A stretch of DNA of 64,000 nt from Sinomonas cyclohexanicum. Its GTDB lineage: Bacteria > Actinomycetota > Actinomycetes > Actinomycetales > Micrococcaceae. The DNA lies in contig NZ_AP024525.1 in NCBI RefSeq assembly GCF_020886775.1, positions 1,922,001 to 1,986,000 on the forward strand, read 5' to 3'. The translations under genes were made by a program, and so were the position numbers. The notes under the pieces were generated by a model. It saw only the letters and a program-made list of their open reading frames with translations, was not told where the DNA came from and made no database searches. Of the stretch, positions 37,879 to 47,886 are shown piece by piece (position 1 is the first letter of the stretch; every line of letters starts with the position of its first letter).

Positions 37879-38460
37879 ATGGCCGTCTTGCCCATCAGGA
37901 TCATCGGCGACCCCGTGCTCCGCACGGTCGCGGAGGAGGTCACGGATTTCGGTCCGGCGCTCGCGCGCCTCGTGGAGGACATGCTCGAGACCATGGAGGA
38001 CGTCGACGGTGCCGGGCTCGCCGCGCCGCAGGTCGGCGTGAGCCAGCGCGTCTTCACGTACCAAATCGGCCAGGAGCGCGGCCATGTGGTCAACCCCGTG
38101 CTGACGCTGTCGGAGGAGTACCAGGACGACGCGATCGAGGGATGCCTCAGCATCCCCGGAGTCGCCTTCCCGGTCCGTCGGCGCGCGCGGGCGACAGTGT
38201 CCGGCATCGACGTGAGCGGCAACCCCGTCGAGCTCGCGGCCGAGGGGCTGCTCGCCCGCATCGCGCAGCACGAGACGGACCACCTCGACGGGATCCTCTT
38301 CCCCGACCGGCTTGAGGGCGACGACCGGCGCGCGGCGCTGCGGGCGATCCGATCGATCGACTACCGCACCCAGGTCGACGCGACGCTCTCCAAGCGTTCC
38401 GCCCACGTCGGCTCGGCGTTCGGGGCCGGTGCCGCGTTCGGGGCGGGCGCCCCTTCATGA
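37879..38460 (+). CDS. def: Peptide deformylase
   Basis: Removes the formyl group from N-terminal fMet of new proteins. The 193 residues show the three motifs GAGLAAPQVG (44-53), EGCLSIPG (87-94, metal Cys) and HETDHLDG (131-138, metal His pair and Glu). The C-terminal tail carries an unusual Gly/Ala/Phe repeat (GSAFGAGAAFGAGAPS). ATG has GAGAAAGG upstream. The stop overlaps the fmt ATG by 4 bases. TACACT about 90 bases upstream is a possible -10 box. Confidence 0.97.
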   Translation: MAVLPIRIIGDPVLRTVAEEVTDFGPALARLVEDMLETMEDVDGAGLAAPQVGVSQRVFTYQIGQERGHVVNPVLTLSEEYQDDAIEGCLSIPGVAFPVRRRARATVSGIDVSGNPVELAAEGLLARIAQHETDHLDGILFPDRLEGDDRRAALRAIRSIDYRTQVDATLSKRSAHVGSAFGAGAAFGAGAPS

Positions 38461-39377
38461 GGATCGTCTTCGCCGGCACGCCGGAGGTGGCCGTGCCCTC
38501 ACTCGACCGGCTCGTGGCTGCCGGGTTCACGGTCGTTGGCGTCCTCACCCGTCCGGACGCGCCCGTGGGCCGCAAGCGCGTGCTCACGCCCTCGCCGGTC
38601 GCCGCCCGCGCCGAGGCCCTCGGCCTCCCCGTCGTGAAGGCGGCACGCATCACGCCCGACGTCGTGTCCACGCTCGCGGGGTGGGCCCCCGATGCGGCCG
38701 CAATCGTCGCGTACGGCGGCATCGTCCCGCCGGCGGCGCTCGCCGTCCCGGCGCACGGCTGGGTCAACCTGCACTTCTCGCTGCTCCCGGCGTGGCGCGG
38801 CGCGGCCCCACTGCAGTACTCCGTGATCCACGGAGACGACGTCGTGGGCGCCTCGACGTTCCGGCTCGAGGAAGGGCTCGACACCGGGCCCGTCTACGGG
38901 ACCCTCGCTCTCACCCCGGGGCCCGAGGCCACGAGCGGCGGGCTCCTCTCAGAGCTCGCCACGTCCGGCGCTGAGCTGCTCGTCCAGACGCTTTCGGGCA
39001 TCGATGAAGGGCGTCTCGAACCTCGGCCGCAGGCCGGCGAGCCGACCTTCGCCCCGAAACTCACCCTCGAGGACGGGCGGCTCGACTGGGTGCTCCCCGC
39101 CGTGGCCCTCCATCGGCGGGCGCGCGGCGTCACACCGGAGCCCGGCGCGTGGACCATGCTGGACGGACAGCGCTTCAAGCTCGAGCCGCCACGGCTGCGG
39201 CCGGACGTCGAGGGCATTCCGCCCGGCCGTCTGGCCTGGGCCGGGAAGGCCGTTCTGGTCGGAACCGGGACGCACGCGCTCGAGCTCACTCGGGTGCAGC
39301 CCGCCGGGAAGAAGATGATGCTGGCCGCTGACTGGGCCCGGGGCGCCGGGGAGATCGAAGGGACGGTGCTCGGATGA
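38457..39377 (+). CDS. fmt: Methionyl-tRNA formyltransferase
   Basis: Formylates initiator Met-tRNA using 10-formyl-THF. The 306 residues contain FAGTPEVAVPSL, the formyl-binding VNLHFSLLPAWRGAAPLQ and the catalytic Asp in EEGLDTGPVY. The C-terminal OB-like domain starts near residue 205. It overlaps def upstream and rsmB downstream by 4 bases each (ATGA), a tightly coupled translation operon. Confidence 0.96.
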   Translation: MRIVFAGTPEVAVPSLDRLVAAGFTVVGVLTRPDAPVGRKRVLTPSPVAARAEALGLPVVKAARITPDVVSTLAGWAPDAAAIVAYGGIVPPAALAVPAHGWVNLHFSLLPAWRGAAPLQYSVIHGDDVVGASTFRLEEGLDTGPVYGTLALTPGPEATSGGLLSELATSGAELLVQTLSGIDEGRLEPRPQAGEPTFAPKLTLEDGRLDWVLPAVALHRRARGVTPEPGAWTMLDGQRFKLEPPRLRPDVEGIPPGRLAWAGKAVLVGTGTHALELTRVQPAGKKMMLAADWARGAGEIEGTVLG

Positions 39378-40948
39378 ACGAGCGCGCTTCAGGGCCCCGC
39401 GGGGGCAATGGCCGCACCGGCGGCGAGGATGGCCGGCGCCGTGAGACACGCCGCGACGTCCAGGGCCGCGAGCGGAACCGCGGCGGCCGCGGGCCCCGGC
39501 GCTTCAGCGAACAGGCGCCGAGCCAGCGATCGCGGGCGGCCGACCCCGGCCGCCTCGTGGCGTTCGAGGTGCTCCGCGCTGTCTCCCGCGACGACGCCTA
39601 CGCGAACCTTGTGCTGCCCCAGCGGATCCGCCACCACCGACTCGACCGCCGGGACGCGGGCTTCGCGACGGAGCTTGCCTATGGGGCGCTCCGCTGGCAG
39701 GGGACGTATGACGCGGTCCTCGCCCTCAACGTCGACCGGCCGCTGTCCCAGCTCGACCCCGCGGTGCTCGACGTCCTCCGCCTCGGCGCCCACCAGCTCC
39801 TCGGGATGCGGGTCCCGCCCCACGCCGCCCTCAACCAGACCGTCGCGCTCACCCGGGCCGTGGTCGGCGCGGGCCCGGCGTCCCTCGTCAACGCCGTGCT
39901 GCGCCGGGTGAGCGAGAAGGACCTCCCCGCCTGGATCGCCGAGCTCACGGCCGGCCAGCTCGACGCTGCCGAGCACGACGCGATCGCGTACGCGCATCCG
40001 GCGTGGATCGTGCGCGCCCTGCGCCAGTCGCTCGTGGCCCACGGCCGCGGCACGGAGGAGATCCACGATCTGCTCGAGGCCGACAACGCCGCGCCCGTGG
40101 TGAACCTCGTCGCACTGCCCGGCCTCGGAAGCCTCGAGGACGCCCTGTCCGCGGGCGCGGAGCCCGGAGACCTCGTCGAGGGCTCGGCGCTCTCCGGCGG
40201 CGGTGACCTCGGGCGGTGGGCCGCCGTCCGGGAGGGCACAGTCCGCGTCCAGGACGTGGGCTCTCAGCTCGTGGCCCGCGCCGTCGCGGCAGTCCCCCTC
40301 GAGGGTGCCGCTCACGACGCCGCCCGGTCACCCGAGCAGTGGCTCGACCTGTGCGCGGGACCCGGGGGCAAGGCTGCGCTCCTCGCGGCACTCGCCGCCG
40401 AGCAGGGCGCCACACTCCTGGCGAACGAGGCCGCCCCGCACCGGGCCGATCTGGTGCGCAAAGCGCTCCGTCCCGTGCCAGGGGACGCCTGGGACGTCCG
40501 CACGGGGGACGGGCGCGATCTCGGACGCGAGCACCCCGGACAGTTCGCGAGGGTCATCGCGGACGTCCCCTGCACCGGGCTCGGGGCCCTGCGGCGGCGG
40601 CCGGAGTCGCGATGGCGCCGTACGCCGGGCGACCTCACCGAGCTCGGCCCGCTCCAGCGCGCCCTTCTCGATGCGGCCATCGACGCGGCGGCCCCCGGCG
40701 GCGTCGTCGGCTACGTGACGTGCTCGCCGCACCCCGCCGAGACGACGCTCGTGGTGTCCGACGCGCTCAAGCGGCGCGACGACGTCGAACTCCTCGACGC
40801 GGGGGCCGCCCTCGACGCGGTGGCCCTCCGCCCGCTCGGTGCCGGCCATGACCGCATGGCCCAGCTCTGGCCGCACATCCACGCGACGGACGCGATGTTC
40901 CTCGCGCTCTTCCGCAAGCTGCCCGCCGCCACGAGCAAGGAGTCCTGA
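39374..40948 (+). CDS. rsmB: 16S rRNA (cytosine(967)-C(5))-methyltransferase
   Basis: A 524-residue RsmB/Fmu-type enzyme that methylates C967 of 16S rRNA. A polar, Arg/Gly-rich N-terminus (about 1-55) precedes the NusB-like RNA-binding domain (VAFEVLRAVSRDDAYANLVLP). The SAM motif is LDLCAGPGGKAALLAAL, and the two cysteines lie in DVPCTGLGALRRRPESRW and VGYVTCSPHP. The Arg/Gly-rich extension may help RNA contact (inference). The rpe GTG follows the stop directly. Confidence 0.93.
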   Translation: MNERASGPRGGNGRTGGEDGRRRETRRDVQGRERNRGGRGPRRFSEQAPSQRSRAADPGRLVAFEVLRAVSRDDAYANLVLPQRIRHHRLDRRDAGFATELAYGALRWQGTYDAVLALNVDRPLSQLDPAVLDVLRLGAHQLLGMRVPPHAALNQTVALTRAVVGAGPASLVNAVLRRVSEKDLPAWIAELTAGQLDAAEHDAIAYAHPAWIVRALRQSLVAHGRGTEEIHDLLEADNAAPVVNLVALPGLGSLEDALSAGAEPGDLVEGSALSGGGDLGRWAAVREGTVRVQDVGSQLVARAVAAVPLEGAAHDAARSPEQWLDLCAGPGGKAALLAALAAEQGATLLANEAAPHRADLVRKALRPVPGDAWDVRTGDGRDLGREHPGQFARVIADVPCTGLGALRRRPESRWRRTPGDLTELGPLQRALLDAAIDAAAPGGVVGYVTCSPHPAETTLVVSDALKRRDDVELLDAGAALDAVALRPLGAGHDRMAQLWPHIHATDAMFLALFRKLPAATSKES

Positions 40949-41614
40949 GTGACCTGCTGCATCCACCCGAGCATCCTGTCCGCCGATTTCGTCAACCTCG
41001 AGGCGGAGCTAGCCAGGATCTCGACCGCCGACGCCGTGCACGTGGACGTCATGGACAACCACTTCGTGCCGAACCTCACGCTCGGCCTGCCGGTGGTCGA
41101 GCGGATCCAGGCCGTCAGCCGCCTCCCGCTCGACGCCCATCTCATGATCGCCGACGCCGACCGGTGGGCGCCGCTGTACGCGGACTTGGGCCTCGCCTCG
41201 GTCACGTTCCACGCCGAGGCGGCCACCGCCCCCGTCAAGCTCGCACGCGAGCTGCGGGCCCGGGGTTCGAAGGCGGGCATGGCGCTTCGGCCCGCGACCG
41301 CCGTCGAGCCTTACCTCGACATGCTCGCCGAGCTTGACATGCTCCTCGTCATGACGGTCGAGCCCGGGTTCGGGGGGCAGTCGTTCCTCGACCTGACCCT
41401 GCCGAAGATCCGCCGTGCCAGGGCCGCCGTAGACGGTTCGGGCGCCAAGGTTGCGATCCAAGTCGACGGGGGCATCTCGGCCTCGACGATCGAGCGCGCG
41501 GCGGAGGCTGGAGCGGACGTCTTCGTGGCGGGGTCGGCCGTCTATGGCGCCGAGGATCCCGCCGAGGCAGTCGAGCAGCTCCGCGCTCTGGCCCAGGCGG
41601 CCGCAGGGTCCTGA
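40949..41614 (+). CDS. rpe: Ribulose-phosphate 3-epimerase
   Basis: Interconverts ribulose 5-phosphate and xylulose 5-phosphate in the pentose phosphate pathway. The 221-residue TIM barrel has [16 protein letters not shown], the metal ligands in [14 protein letters not shown] and DAHLMI, EPGFGGQ and VDGGI. The GTG is placed with no gap after the rsmB stop, so it belongs to the def-fmt-rsmB operon. Ribulose 5-phosphate is also a substrate of RibB in the adjacent riboflavin operon. Confidence 0.96.
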   Translation: MTCCIHPSILSADFVNLEAELARISTADAVHVDVMDNHFVPNLTLGLPVVERIQAVSRLPLDAHLMIADADRWAPLYADLGLASVTFHAEAATAPVKLARELRARGSKAGMALRPATAVEPYLDMLAELDMLLVMTVEPGFGGQSFLDLTLPKIRRARAAVDGSGAKVAIQVDGGISASTIERAAEAGADVFVAGSAVYGAEDPAEAVEQLRALAQAAAGS

Positions 41615-41759
41615 CGCCCTCAGGAGCGGCCCGGCCCGGCGGTGACTGTGACACCCCACACGAGCAGCGCCCGAATCATGTGGCACAATGGATCCTGGCC
41701 GTTTGGTTGAACCGTCACACAACGTGGTGGCGACGCCGCTCGGCCCAACCAATGAAGTT

Positions 41760-41899
41760 ACGTGCTCCGGGGTCGGTGAAAGTCCGAACCGGCGGTGATA
41801 GTCCGCGACCCGGCAGACTGCTCCTTGCTGAGCGGGATGCCGGCTGAGCCGGTGGAATTCCGGCACCGACAGTCAAAGTCTGGATGGGAGAAGCACGTG
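41760..41899 (+). ncRNA. FMN riboswitch (RFN element)
   Basis: Conserved RFN blocks are present in order: closing ACGTGCTC with GAAGCACGT, GGTCGGTGAAAGTCCGAACC, GGCGGTGATAGTCCGCGACC, and CCGGTGGAATTCCGGCACCG followed by GACAGTCAAAGTCTGGATGG. It lies in a 376-base gap between rpe and the riboflavin genes and should repress them when FMN is abundant. The rest of the gap (41615-41759) holds a possible promoter around CACAAT at 41685. Confidence 0.97.
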
Positions 41900-41990
41900 C
41901 AGTCTGCGGTGCGCCGCGTGTGATGTCCACACGGCGTGCCGTGTCTGTCGCAACCCCGGAGCCGCTGCGGTGAAGGGAAGGAAGGTTGCG

Positions 41991-42194
41991 ATGGACTTCA
42001 TGCAGTGGCTCTTGACCGCGCAGATCCCCGTTGCGGGATCCGCGCTCCTTGTCCGCGAGGTGGTCGGCAATGCGTTCGGCCTCGCGAGCGCCCTCGGCGG
42101 GATGACCCGCCATGCCCAGCGCGCCTCGGCGGCACTGCGGACGGCCGCGCCAGCAGGCGCGGAGCGGGCGGATACTCCGGTGGTGGCGGCATGA
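41991..42194 (+). pseudogene. Truncated RibM/PnuC-like riboflavin transporter remnant
   Basis: A 67-residue frame with a strong ribosome site (GAAGGGAAGGAAGG). The first 40 residues (QWLLTAQIPVAGSALL, REVVGNAFGLASALGGM) resemble the N-terminus and first membrane segment of RibM/PnuC transporters, which have about 200-230 residues and often sit between an FMN riboswitch and rib genes. Everything after that first segment is missing; the remainder is a 27-residue polar/Ala tail. The stop overlaps the ribD ATG, so the coding frame still couples translation into ribD. I read it as an internal deletion product. Confidence 0.65.
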
Positions 42195-43363
42195 ACGCGC
42201 CCGGAGGCATCCGCGGGGTTCGGCCCGGCGCCGCGCTATCCACGGCAGCGCCGTTCAGCGGAGCGCCGTTCAGCACAGCGCCAAGGATCAGCGATGCGGA
42301 TCTGGCGTTCATGGATCAGGCCTTGGCCCTCGCCGGGCACGGCGTGAGGGGCGCCAATCCGCTCGTGGGCGCGGTCGCCGTCGGCCGCGACGACACCGTC
42401 TTGGCCACGGGCTGGCACCGAGGCGCTGGCACCGCGCACGCCGAGGCCGACGCGATCGCCAACGCGATACGGGACGGGGTCGACCTCGCCGGCGCGACGA
42501 TGTACGTCACGCTCGAGCCCTGCAATCACACCGGCCGCACGGGCCCGTGCGCGCAGGCGCTCATCGCGGCCGGAGTGTCCCGGGTCGTGTACGCGATCGA
42601 CGACCCGCATGACGCTGCGAGCGGCGGGGCCGGCACGCTCCGCGCCGCGGGCGTGGAGGTCCTCGGCGGCGCGCGTTCGGCCGAGGCCACTGAGATCAAC
42701 CGGCGGTGGCTCGGTGCGGTCTCGGCGCGCCGCCCGTTCGTGACGCTCCACCTCGCCCAGACGCTCGACTCGCGGATCGCTGCCGAGGACGGCACGAGCC
42801 AGTGGATCACGTGCCCCGAGTCCCTCGCGGACAACCACGCCATCCGCGGCAGGATCGACGCGATCCTCGTCGGAAGCCAGACCGTGGCCGTGGACAACCC
42901 GAGGCTCACCGCCCGGACCGCCGATGGCGGGCTCGCGGCCAGCCAGCCGCTGCGTGCGGTCATGGGGCTGCGCGAGGTCCCGGCCGACGCCGCCGTGCGC
43001 GGCGACGACGGCCGGTTCGTCCACCTGCGCACCCAGGAGCCGGCCGCGGCGCTCGAGCACCTGTTCGGACTCGGAGTCCGCCACGTCATGGTGGAGGGCG
43101 GTGCCCGCATCATCGCCGCGTTCCTTGGCGCGGGCCTCGTCGACGAGCTGATCGTCTACCAGGCCCCGACGATCCTCGGATCCGGCAAGAACGCCGTGAC
43201 CGACCTCGGCGTCCGCACGCTCGCCGACGCGCAGCATTGGCATTGGGACGAGTCCGACGGCGGTGCCGTCCGCCGCCTCGGGTCCGACCTGAGGCTCCAC
43301 CTCGTTCCCGCGCCGCGGCCCGACGCCGCGCCCCACGACACCCCTCTCAAGGAGACCCACTGA
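42191..43363 (+). CDS. ribD: Bifunctional diaminohydroxyphosphoribosylaminopyrimidine deaminase / reductase
   Basis: Second and third steps of riboflavin synthesis. The 390 residues have a deaminase domain with zinc ligands HAEADA (83-88) and EPCNHTGRTGPC (Cys111, Cys120), then a DHFR-like reductase domain (HLAQTLDSRIAAEDGTSQWIT, DAILVGSQTV, MVEGGARI). Residues 17-31 contain a short repeat (AAPFSGAPFSTAP) encoded by a 15-bp DNA repeat, so the N-terminus is probably not conserved and the start may be later. Confidence 0.95.
   Translation: MNAPGGIRGVRPGAALSTAAPFSGAPFSTAPRISDADLAFMDQALALAGHGVRGANPLVGAVAVGRDDTVLATGWHRGAGTAHAEADAIANAIRDGVDLAGATMYVTLEPCNHTGRTGPCAQALIAAGVSRVVYAIDDPHDAASGGAGTLRAAGVEVLGGARSAEATEINRRWLGAVSARRPFVTLHLAQTLDSRIAAEDGTSQWITCPESLADNHAIRGRIDAILVGSQTVAVDNPRLTARTADGGLAASQPLRAVMGLREVPADAAVRGDDGRFVHLRTQEPAAALEHLFGLGVRHVMVEGGARIIAAFLGAGLVDELIVYQAPTILGSGKNAVTDLGVRTLADAQHWHWDESDGGAVRRLGSDLRLHLVPAPRPDAAPHDTPLKETH
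42245..42282 (+). repeat. 15-bp tandem repeat in the ribD 5' end
   Basis: Two and a half units (GCAGCGCCGTTCAGC, GGAGCGCCGTTCAGC, ACAGCGCC) encode A/G-A-P-F-S. The unit length is a multiple of three, so copy number can change without frameshift. Confidence 0.8.
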
Positions 43364-44016
43364 TGTTCACCGGAATCATCGCCGAGCGCGGCACCGTCGA
43401 GGACGTGCGCCTGGCCGACGGCAGCGCCGTCCTCACCCTCACCGCGCCGACCCTCGCCCGCGACCTGCCCCTCGGAGGCTCGATCGCCGTGGACGGCTGC
43501 TGCCTGACGGCCGTGACGAACGACGGCGCCCGCTTCACCGTGGATGTCATGGGGGAGTCCCTCGCCCGCACCACCATCGGCGCCCTCGCGCCGGGGGACC
43601 GGGTGAACCTGGAGCGCTGCGTCCCGGCCGGCGGCCGCTTGGACGGGCACGTCGTCCAGGGCCACGTGGACGGCGTCGGTGCACTGCTCGAACGCGAGCC
43701 CCTCGCCCACTGGAATCGCCTGCGCTTCTCGGTGCCCTCCGACCTCGCGCGGTACGTCGCCGAGAAGGGCTCGATCGCTGTGGACGGCGTGTCCCTCACG
43801 GTCACCGCGGTGAGCGGCCCGGCCGAGCAGGAAGCGTGGTTCGAGGTGGGGCTCATCCCGGCAACTCTGGCGGAGACGGGCCTCGGCACGAAGCCGATCG
43901 GGGGAGCGGTGAACCTCGAGGTCGACGTCCTCGCGAAGTACACGGCGAGGCTGCTCGCCTTCGGCGCCCAGGATCCACAGGCTCTGGACGCGCACGCTCA
44001 GGGAGGCCAGCTGTGA
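43363..44016 (+). CDS. Riboflavin synthase (alpha subunit)
   Basis: Dismutates two 6,7-dimethyl-8-ribityllumazine to riboflavin. The 217 residues form two similar barrels, each with the pattern MFTGIIAERGTVE / VVQGHVDGVG and SIAVDGCCLTAV / SIAVDGVSLTVT. AAGGAG lies 8 bases before the ATG, which overlaps the ribD stop by 1 base. Its GTG-overlap with ribB completes a polycistronic unit. Called ribE or ribC depending on the naming system. Confidence 0.95.
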   Translation: MFTGIIAERGTVEDVRLADGSAVLTLTAPTLARDLPLGGSIAVDGCCLTAVTNDGARFTVDVMGESLARTTIGALAPGDRVNLERCVPAGGRLDGHVVQGHVDGVGALLEREPLAHWNRLRFSVPSDLARYVAEKGSIAVDGVSLTVTAVSGPAEQEAWFEVGLIPATLAETGLGTKPIGGAVNLEVDVLAKYTARLLAFGAQDPQALDAHAQGGQL

Positions 44017-44666
44017 CGCACCTCGTGAACGACATCCGCCTCGAACCCGTCCAGGCCGCCGTCGACGCCATGCGCGAGGGCCGCCCGGTGCTCGTCGTCG
44101 ACGACGAGCACCGCGAGAACGAGGGCGACATCATCTTCGCGGCCCAGCACGCGACCCCGGCGCTCATGGGCTGGACCATCAGGTACTCGTCCGGGGTCAT
44201 CTGCGTGCCGATGCCGGGCGAGACCGCGGACCGGCTCGAACTGCCGCCCATGGTCGAGGACAACCAGGACGCCAAGGGCACCGCGTACACCGTCTCGTGC
44301 GACCTGCGCGGCGGGATCTCGACGGGCATCAGCGCGACCGACCGTGCCAAGACCGTCGCCGCGCTCGCGGACGGGGCCTCGGTCCCCGGGGACTTCACCC
44401 GGCCCGGGCATATATTCCCCCTCCGGGCAGTTGACGGGGGTGTACTGGTCCGTCAGGGCCACACCGAGGCGGCGGTGGAGCTGTGCCGGCTCGCCGGGCT
44501 CGCCCCCGTCGGGGTGATCGCGGAAGTGGTCCATGACGACGGCGAGATGATGCGGCTTCCCGCGCTGCGGGAGTTCGCCGACGCCCACGGGTGCCCTCTC
44601 ATCTCGATCGAGGACCTCGTCGACCACGTGGCCGCGACCCGGGCCGCGCAAGGAGGAGACCGATGA
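44013..44666 (+). CDS. ribB: 3,4-dihydroxy-2-butanone-4-phosphate synthase
   Basis: Converts ribulose 5-phosphate to the four-carbon unit of riboflavin. The 217 residues include [15 protein letters not shown] (metal and substrate Glu/Asp), [20 protein letters not shown] and [11 protein letters not shown]. Many actinobacteria fuse this to GTP cyclohydrolase II; here the two are separate genes with an ATGA overlap. The GTG start overlaps the preceding stop. Confidence 0.95.
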   Translation: MTHLVNDIRLEPVQAAVDAMREGRPVLVVDDEHRENEGDIIFAAQHATPALMGWTIRYSSGVICVPMPGETADRLELPPMVEDNQDAKGTAYTVSCDLRGGISTGISATDRAKTVAALADGASVPGDFTRPGHIFPLRAVDGGVLVRQGHTEAAVELCRLAGLAPVGVIAEVVHDDGEMMRLPALREFADAHGCPLISIEDLVDHVAATRAAQGGDR

Positions 44667-45367
44667 GCAAGAGTCCTTCGCCCGGCGACCCAGCCCACGG
44701 TGCGGCCCACGCGTCAGCACACGCGCCGGGCCGGCATGCCGTCACGGGCGGTCCCGTCGTGAAGCTGCCGACCGCGTTCGGCGAATTCGTCGCCCAAGCG
44801 TGGATCGACGAGGAGACCGGCGCCGAGCATCTTGCGGTGAGCTCGCCCGCCCCGCCCCGGGGCGGCCTCGCTCCTCTCGTGCGGCTCCACTCGGAATGCC
44901 TCACCGGGGACGTCTTCGGTTCCTACCGCTGCGACTGCGGAGAGCAGCTCGCGTACGCCCTCGGACTGATCCGGGAACAGGGCGGCACGCTGCTCTACCT
45001 GCGCGGTCAGGAGGGCAGGGGGATCGGCCTCGCGAACAAGATCAAGGCGTACGCCCTCCAGGAAGCCGGCTTCGACACGGTCGAGGCCAACGAGCAGCTG
45101 GGCCTGCCCGTGGACGCGCGCTCATACAAGGCCGCGGCGGGGATCCTGGCGGAGATGGGCCTGACGAGCATCCGGCTCCTGAGCAACAATCCGGACAAGA
45201 AGAGGCGTTTGGCCAAGTCGGGCGTCCGCGTGGTCGAGATGGTCCCCACCGAGGTTCCCTCCCGCGCGGAGAACCTGCGCTACCTGCAGACCAAGAAGGA
45301 GCGCATGGAGCACCTCCTGAGCCTGGACCTCCACGGTGGCCTCCGCGTTGCCGGCGACACGGACTGA
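44663..45367 (+). CDS. ribA: GTP cyclohydrolase II
   Basis: First committed step of riboflavin synthesis: GTP to diaminopyrimidine. The 234 residues have the zinc-ligand block [20 protein letters not shown] and [17 protein letters not shown], plus [13 protein letters not shown]. Residues 1-32 are an Ala/His-rich extension ([17 protein letters not shown]). The ATG has AGGAGGAG upstream and overlaps the ribB stop. Confidence 0.95.
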   Translation: MSKSPSPGDPAHGAAHASAHAPGRHAVTGGPVVKLPTAFGEFVAQAWIDEETGAEHLAVSSPAPPRGGLAPLVRLHSECLTGDVFGSYRCDCGEQLAYALGLIREQGGTLLYLRGQEGRGIGLANKIKAYALQEAGFDTVEANEQLGLPVDARSYKAAAGILAEMGLTSIRLLSNNPDKKRRLAKSGVRVVEMVPTEVPSRAENLRYLQTKKERMEHLLSLDLHGGLRVAGDTD

Positions 45368-45399
45368 CCCCTTCCGCACTTTCCACCACCACTACGTAA

Positions 45400-45885
<486 letters not shown>

Positions 45886-45891
45886 TAGGGT
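45886..45891 (+). promoter_or_regulatory. -10 box of hisE (leaderless)
   Basis: TAGGGT, beginning directly after the ribH stop codon, ends 7 bases before the hisE GTG at 45899. Confidence 0.5.
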
Positions 45892-45898
45892 AGAACGT

Positions 45899-46162
45899 GT
45901 GAAGGATTTCGAGACACTGTTCGCCGAACTCAGCGAGAAGGCCGAGAAGCGCCCGGCCGGATCGCGCACCGTCGCCGAACTGGAGTCCGGAGTGCACGGC
46001 ATCGGCAAGAAGATCGTCGAAGAGGCCGCCGAGGTGTGGATGGCCGCCGAGTACGAGACGGACGAAGAAGCCGCCGAGGAGATCTCGCAGCTCCTGTACC
46101 ACCTCCAGGTGCTCATGCTTGCCAAGGGAATCACGCTGCAGGACGTGTACCGGCATCTGTAG
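45899..46162 (+). CDS. hisE: Phosphoribosyl-ATP pyrophosphatase
   Basis: Second histidine step: phosphoribosyl-ATP to phosphoribosyl-AMP. The 87-residue MazG-like helical protein has [14 protein letters not shown] and the downstream acidic stretch [24 protein letters not shown] with the metal-binding E/D residues. The GTG is probably leaderless. The hisG lesion lies 280 bases into the next gene. Confidence 0.95.
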   Translation: MKDFETLFAELSEKAEKRPAGSRTVAELESGVHGIGKKIVEEAAEVWMAAEYETDEEAAEEISQLLYHLQVLMLAKGITLQDVYRHL

Positions 46163-46250
46163 CCGCGGCGCCCGCCGGCGGCCTTGGCTGCACAGCGGGC
46201 CCGCGGCGCCAGCCGCCCCTCACGTTCTCTCTCCGCCCAGAAAGCACCCC

Positions 46251-47100
46251 ATGCTCCGTGTTGCCGTCCCGAACAAGGGATCCCTCTCCGAAGCCGCCAC
46301 GTCCATGCTGTCCGAGGCCGGCTACCGCCAGCGCCGCGACGGCGGGCGCGAGCTCGTCATGGTCGACCCCGACAACGACATCGAGTTCTTCTACCTGCGC
46401 CCGCGCGACATCGCGGTATACGTGGGCCGCGGAACGCTCGACCGTCGGCATCACGGGCCGCGACCTCCTGCTCGACTCCGAGGTCGAGGCCGAAGAGCTC
46501 CTCAGCCTCGGCTTCGCGGCCTCGACGTTCCGCTTCGCGGCCCCCGTCGGCGCGTTCTCCGCACTCGAGGAGCTCGAGGGCAAGCGCATCGCCACGAGCT
46601 ATGACGGGCTGGTCCGCCACTATCTCGGCGAGCGGGGCATCACCGCCTCCCGCGTGGTGCGCCTCGACGGCGCCGTGGAGTCCTCGGTGCGGCTCGGCGT
46701 CGCGGACGCGATCGCGGACGTCGTCGAGACGGGCAGCACGCTCAAGGCCGCCGGCATGGAGGTCTTCGGCGAGCCCCTCCTGCAGTCCGAGGCGGTCCTC
46801 ATCGGCCGTACCGGGCACAGCCTCCCGGCGATCGACGTGCTCATCCGCCGCCTCCAGGGCGTCCTCGTGGCCCGCCAGTACGTCCTGATGGACTACGACA
46901 TCCGCAAGGACCTCGTCGAGCGCGCGGCCGCGCTCACCCCGGGCCTCGAGTCGCCGACCGTCTCGCCGCTGCGCGATTCCGAGTGGGTCGCGGTGCGTTC
47001 GATGGTCCCCAAACGGGAGACCAACCGGATCATGGACGAGCTGTACGACCTCGGCGCGCGCGCGATCCTGGTCAGCAGCATCCACGCCTGCCGCATCTAG
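46251..47100 (+). pseudogene. hisG: ATP phosphoribosyltransferase, frameshifted
   Basis: First enzyme of histidine synthesis (long form, 282 residues if repaired). Frame 1 encodes [19 protein letters not shown] to YVGRGTLD, then +1 shifts at 46442-46443 into the frame encoding [20 protein letters not shown] to the normal C-terminus IHACRI. Restoring the frame needs removal of one C in GACCGTC (expected GACGTC). All other motifs, including the C-terminal regulatory ACT-like domain, are intact. As written, translation would stop early and give histidine auxotrophy; a sequencing error is equally possible. Confidence 0.9.
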
Positions 47101-47112
47101 GGAGGGCCACCC

Positions 47113-47886
47113 ATGTCCGTCGCAATCCGCGTCATCCCCTGTCTCGACGTCGACGCCGGCCGCGTCGTCAAGGGAGTGAACTTCCTCAACCTGCGCGACG
47201 CGGGCGACCCCGTGGAGCTCGCGCACCGCTATGACACCGCCGGGGCGGACGAGCTGACGTTCCTCGACGTCACGGCCTCGTCCTCCGACCGCCAGACGAC
47301 CTTCGACGTGGTGCGCCGCACCGCCGAGGAGGTCTTCATCCCGCTCACCGTGGGCGGCGGCGTGAGGGGAGTGGACGACGTCGACCGCCTCCTGCGCGAG
47401 GGAGCGGACAAGGCGTCGATCAACACCGCCGCGATCGCGCGCCCCGACGTGATCGACGAGATCACGCGTCACTTCGGCTCCCAGGTGCTCGTCCTGTCCG
47501 TCGACGCGCGCCGGGTCCAGGGAGACACGGCCACCGCCTCGGGCTTCGAGGTCACGACCCACGGCGGCCGCAAGGGGACCGGCATCGACGCGGTCGCGTG
47601 GGCCAAGGAGGCCGCGGACCGCGGCGTGGGGGAGATCCTGCTCAACTCGATCGACGCGGACGGCACGAAAGAAGGCTTCGACCTCGAGCTCATCCGCCTC
47701 ATCCGCGCGGCCGTCACGGTCCCGATCATCGCCTCGGGGGGCGCCGGAGCGCCCGAGCACTTCCCGCCGGCCATCGAAGCCGGTGCGGACGCGGTGCTGG
47801 CGGCCTCGATGTTCCACTTCGGGCCGGTCGACATGATCGGCCAGGTCAAGGCCGCCATCCGCGCCGCGGGCTTCCCCGTCCGCTAG
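47113..47886 (+). CDS. hisF: Imidazole glycerol phosphate synthase cyclase subunit
   Basis: Makes imidazole glycerol phosphate and AICAR with ammonia from HisH. The 257-residue TIM barrel has [12 protein letters not shown] (catalytic Asp), [21 protein letters not shown] (second Asp), [12 protein letters not shown]-type [13 protein letters not shown] and [13 protein letters not shown]. HisH is not in the window. AGGGAGGGCC precedes the ATG by a few bases. The stop shares CTAG with the convergent gene. Confidence 0.96.
   Translation: MSVAIRVIPCLDVDAGRVVKGVNFLNLRDAGDPVELAHRYDTAGADELTFLDVTASSSDRQTTFDVVRRTAEEVFIPLTVGGGVRGVDDVDRLLREGADKASINTAAIARPDVIDEITRHFGSQVLVLSVDARRVQGDTATASGFEVTTHGGRKGTGIDAVAWAKEAADRGVGEILLNSIDADGTKEGFDLELIRLIRAAVTVPIIASGGAGAPEHFPPAIEAGADAVLAASMFHFGPVDMIGQVKAAIRAAGFPVR

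Noticed and set aside
46430-46450. Programmed ribosomal frameshift in hisG
   Set aside because: There is no slippery heptamer and no downstream pseudoknot-like pairing at the junction. An inserted base is simpler.
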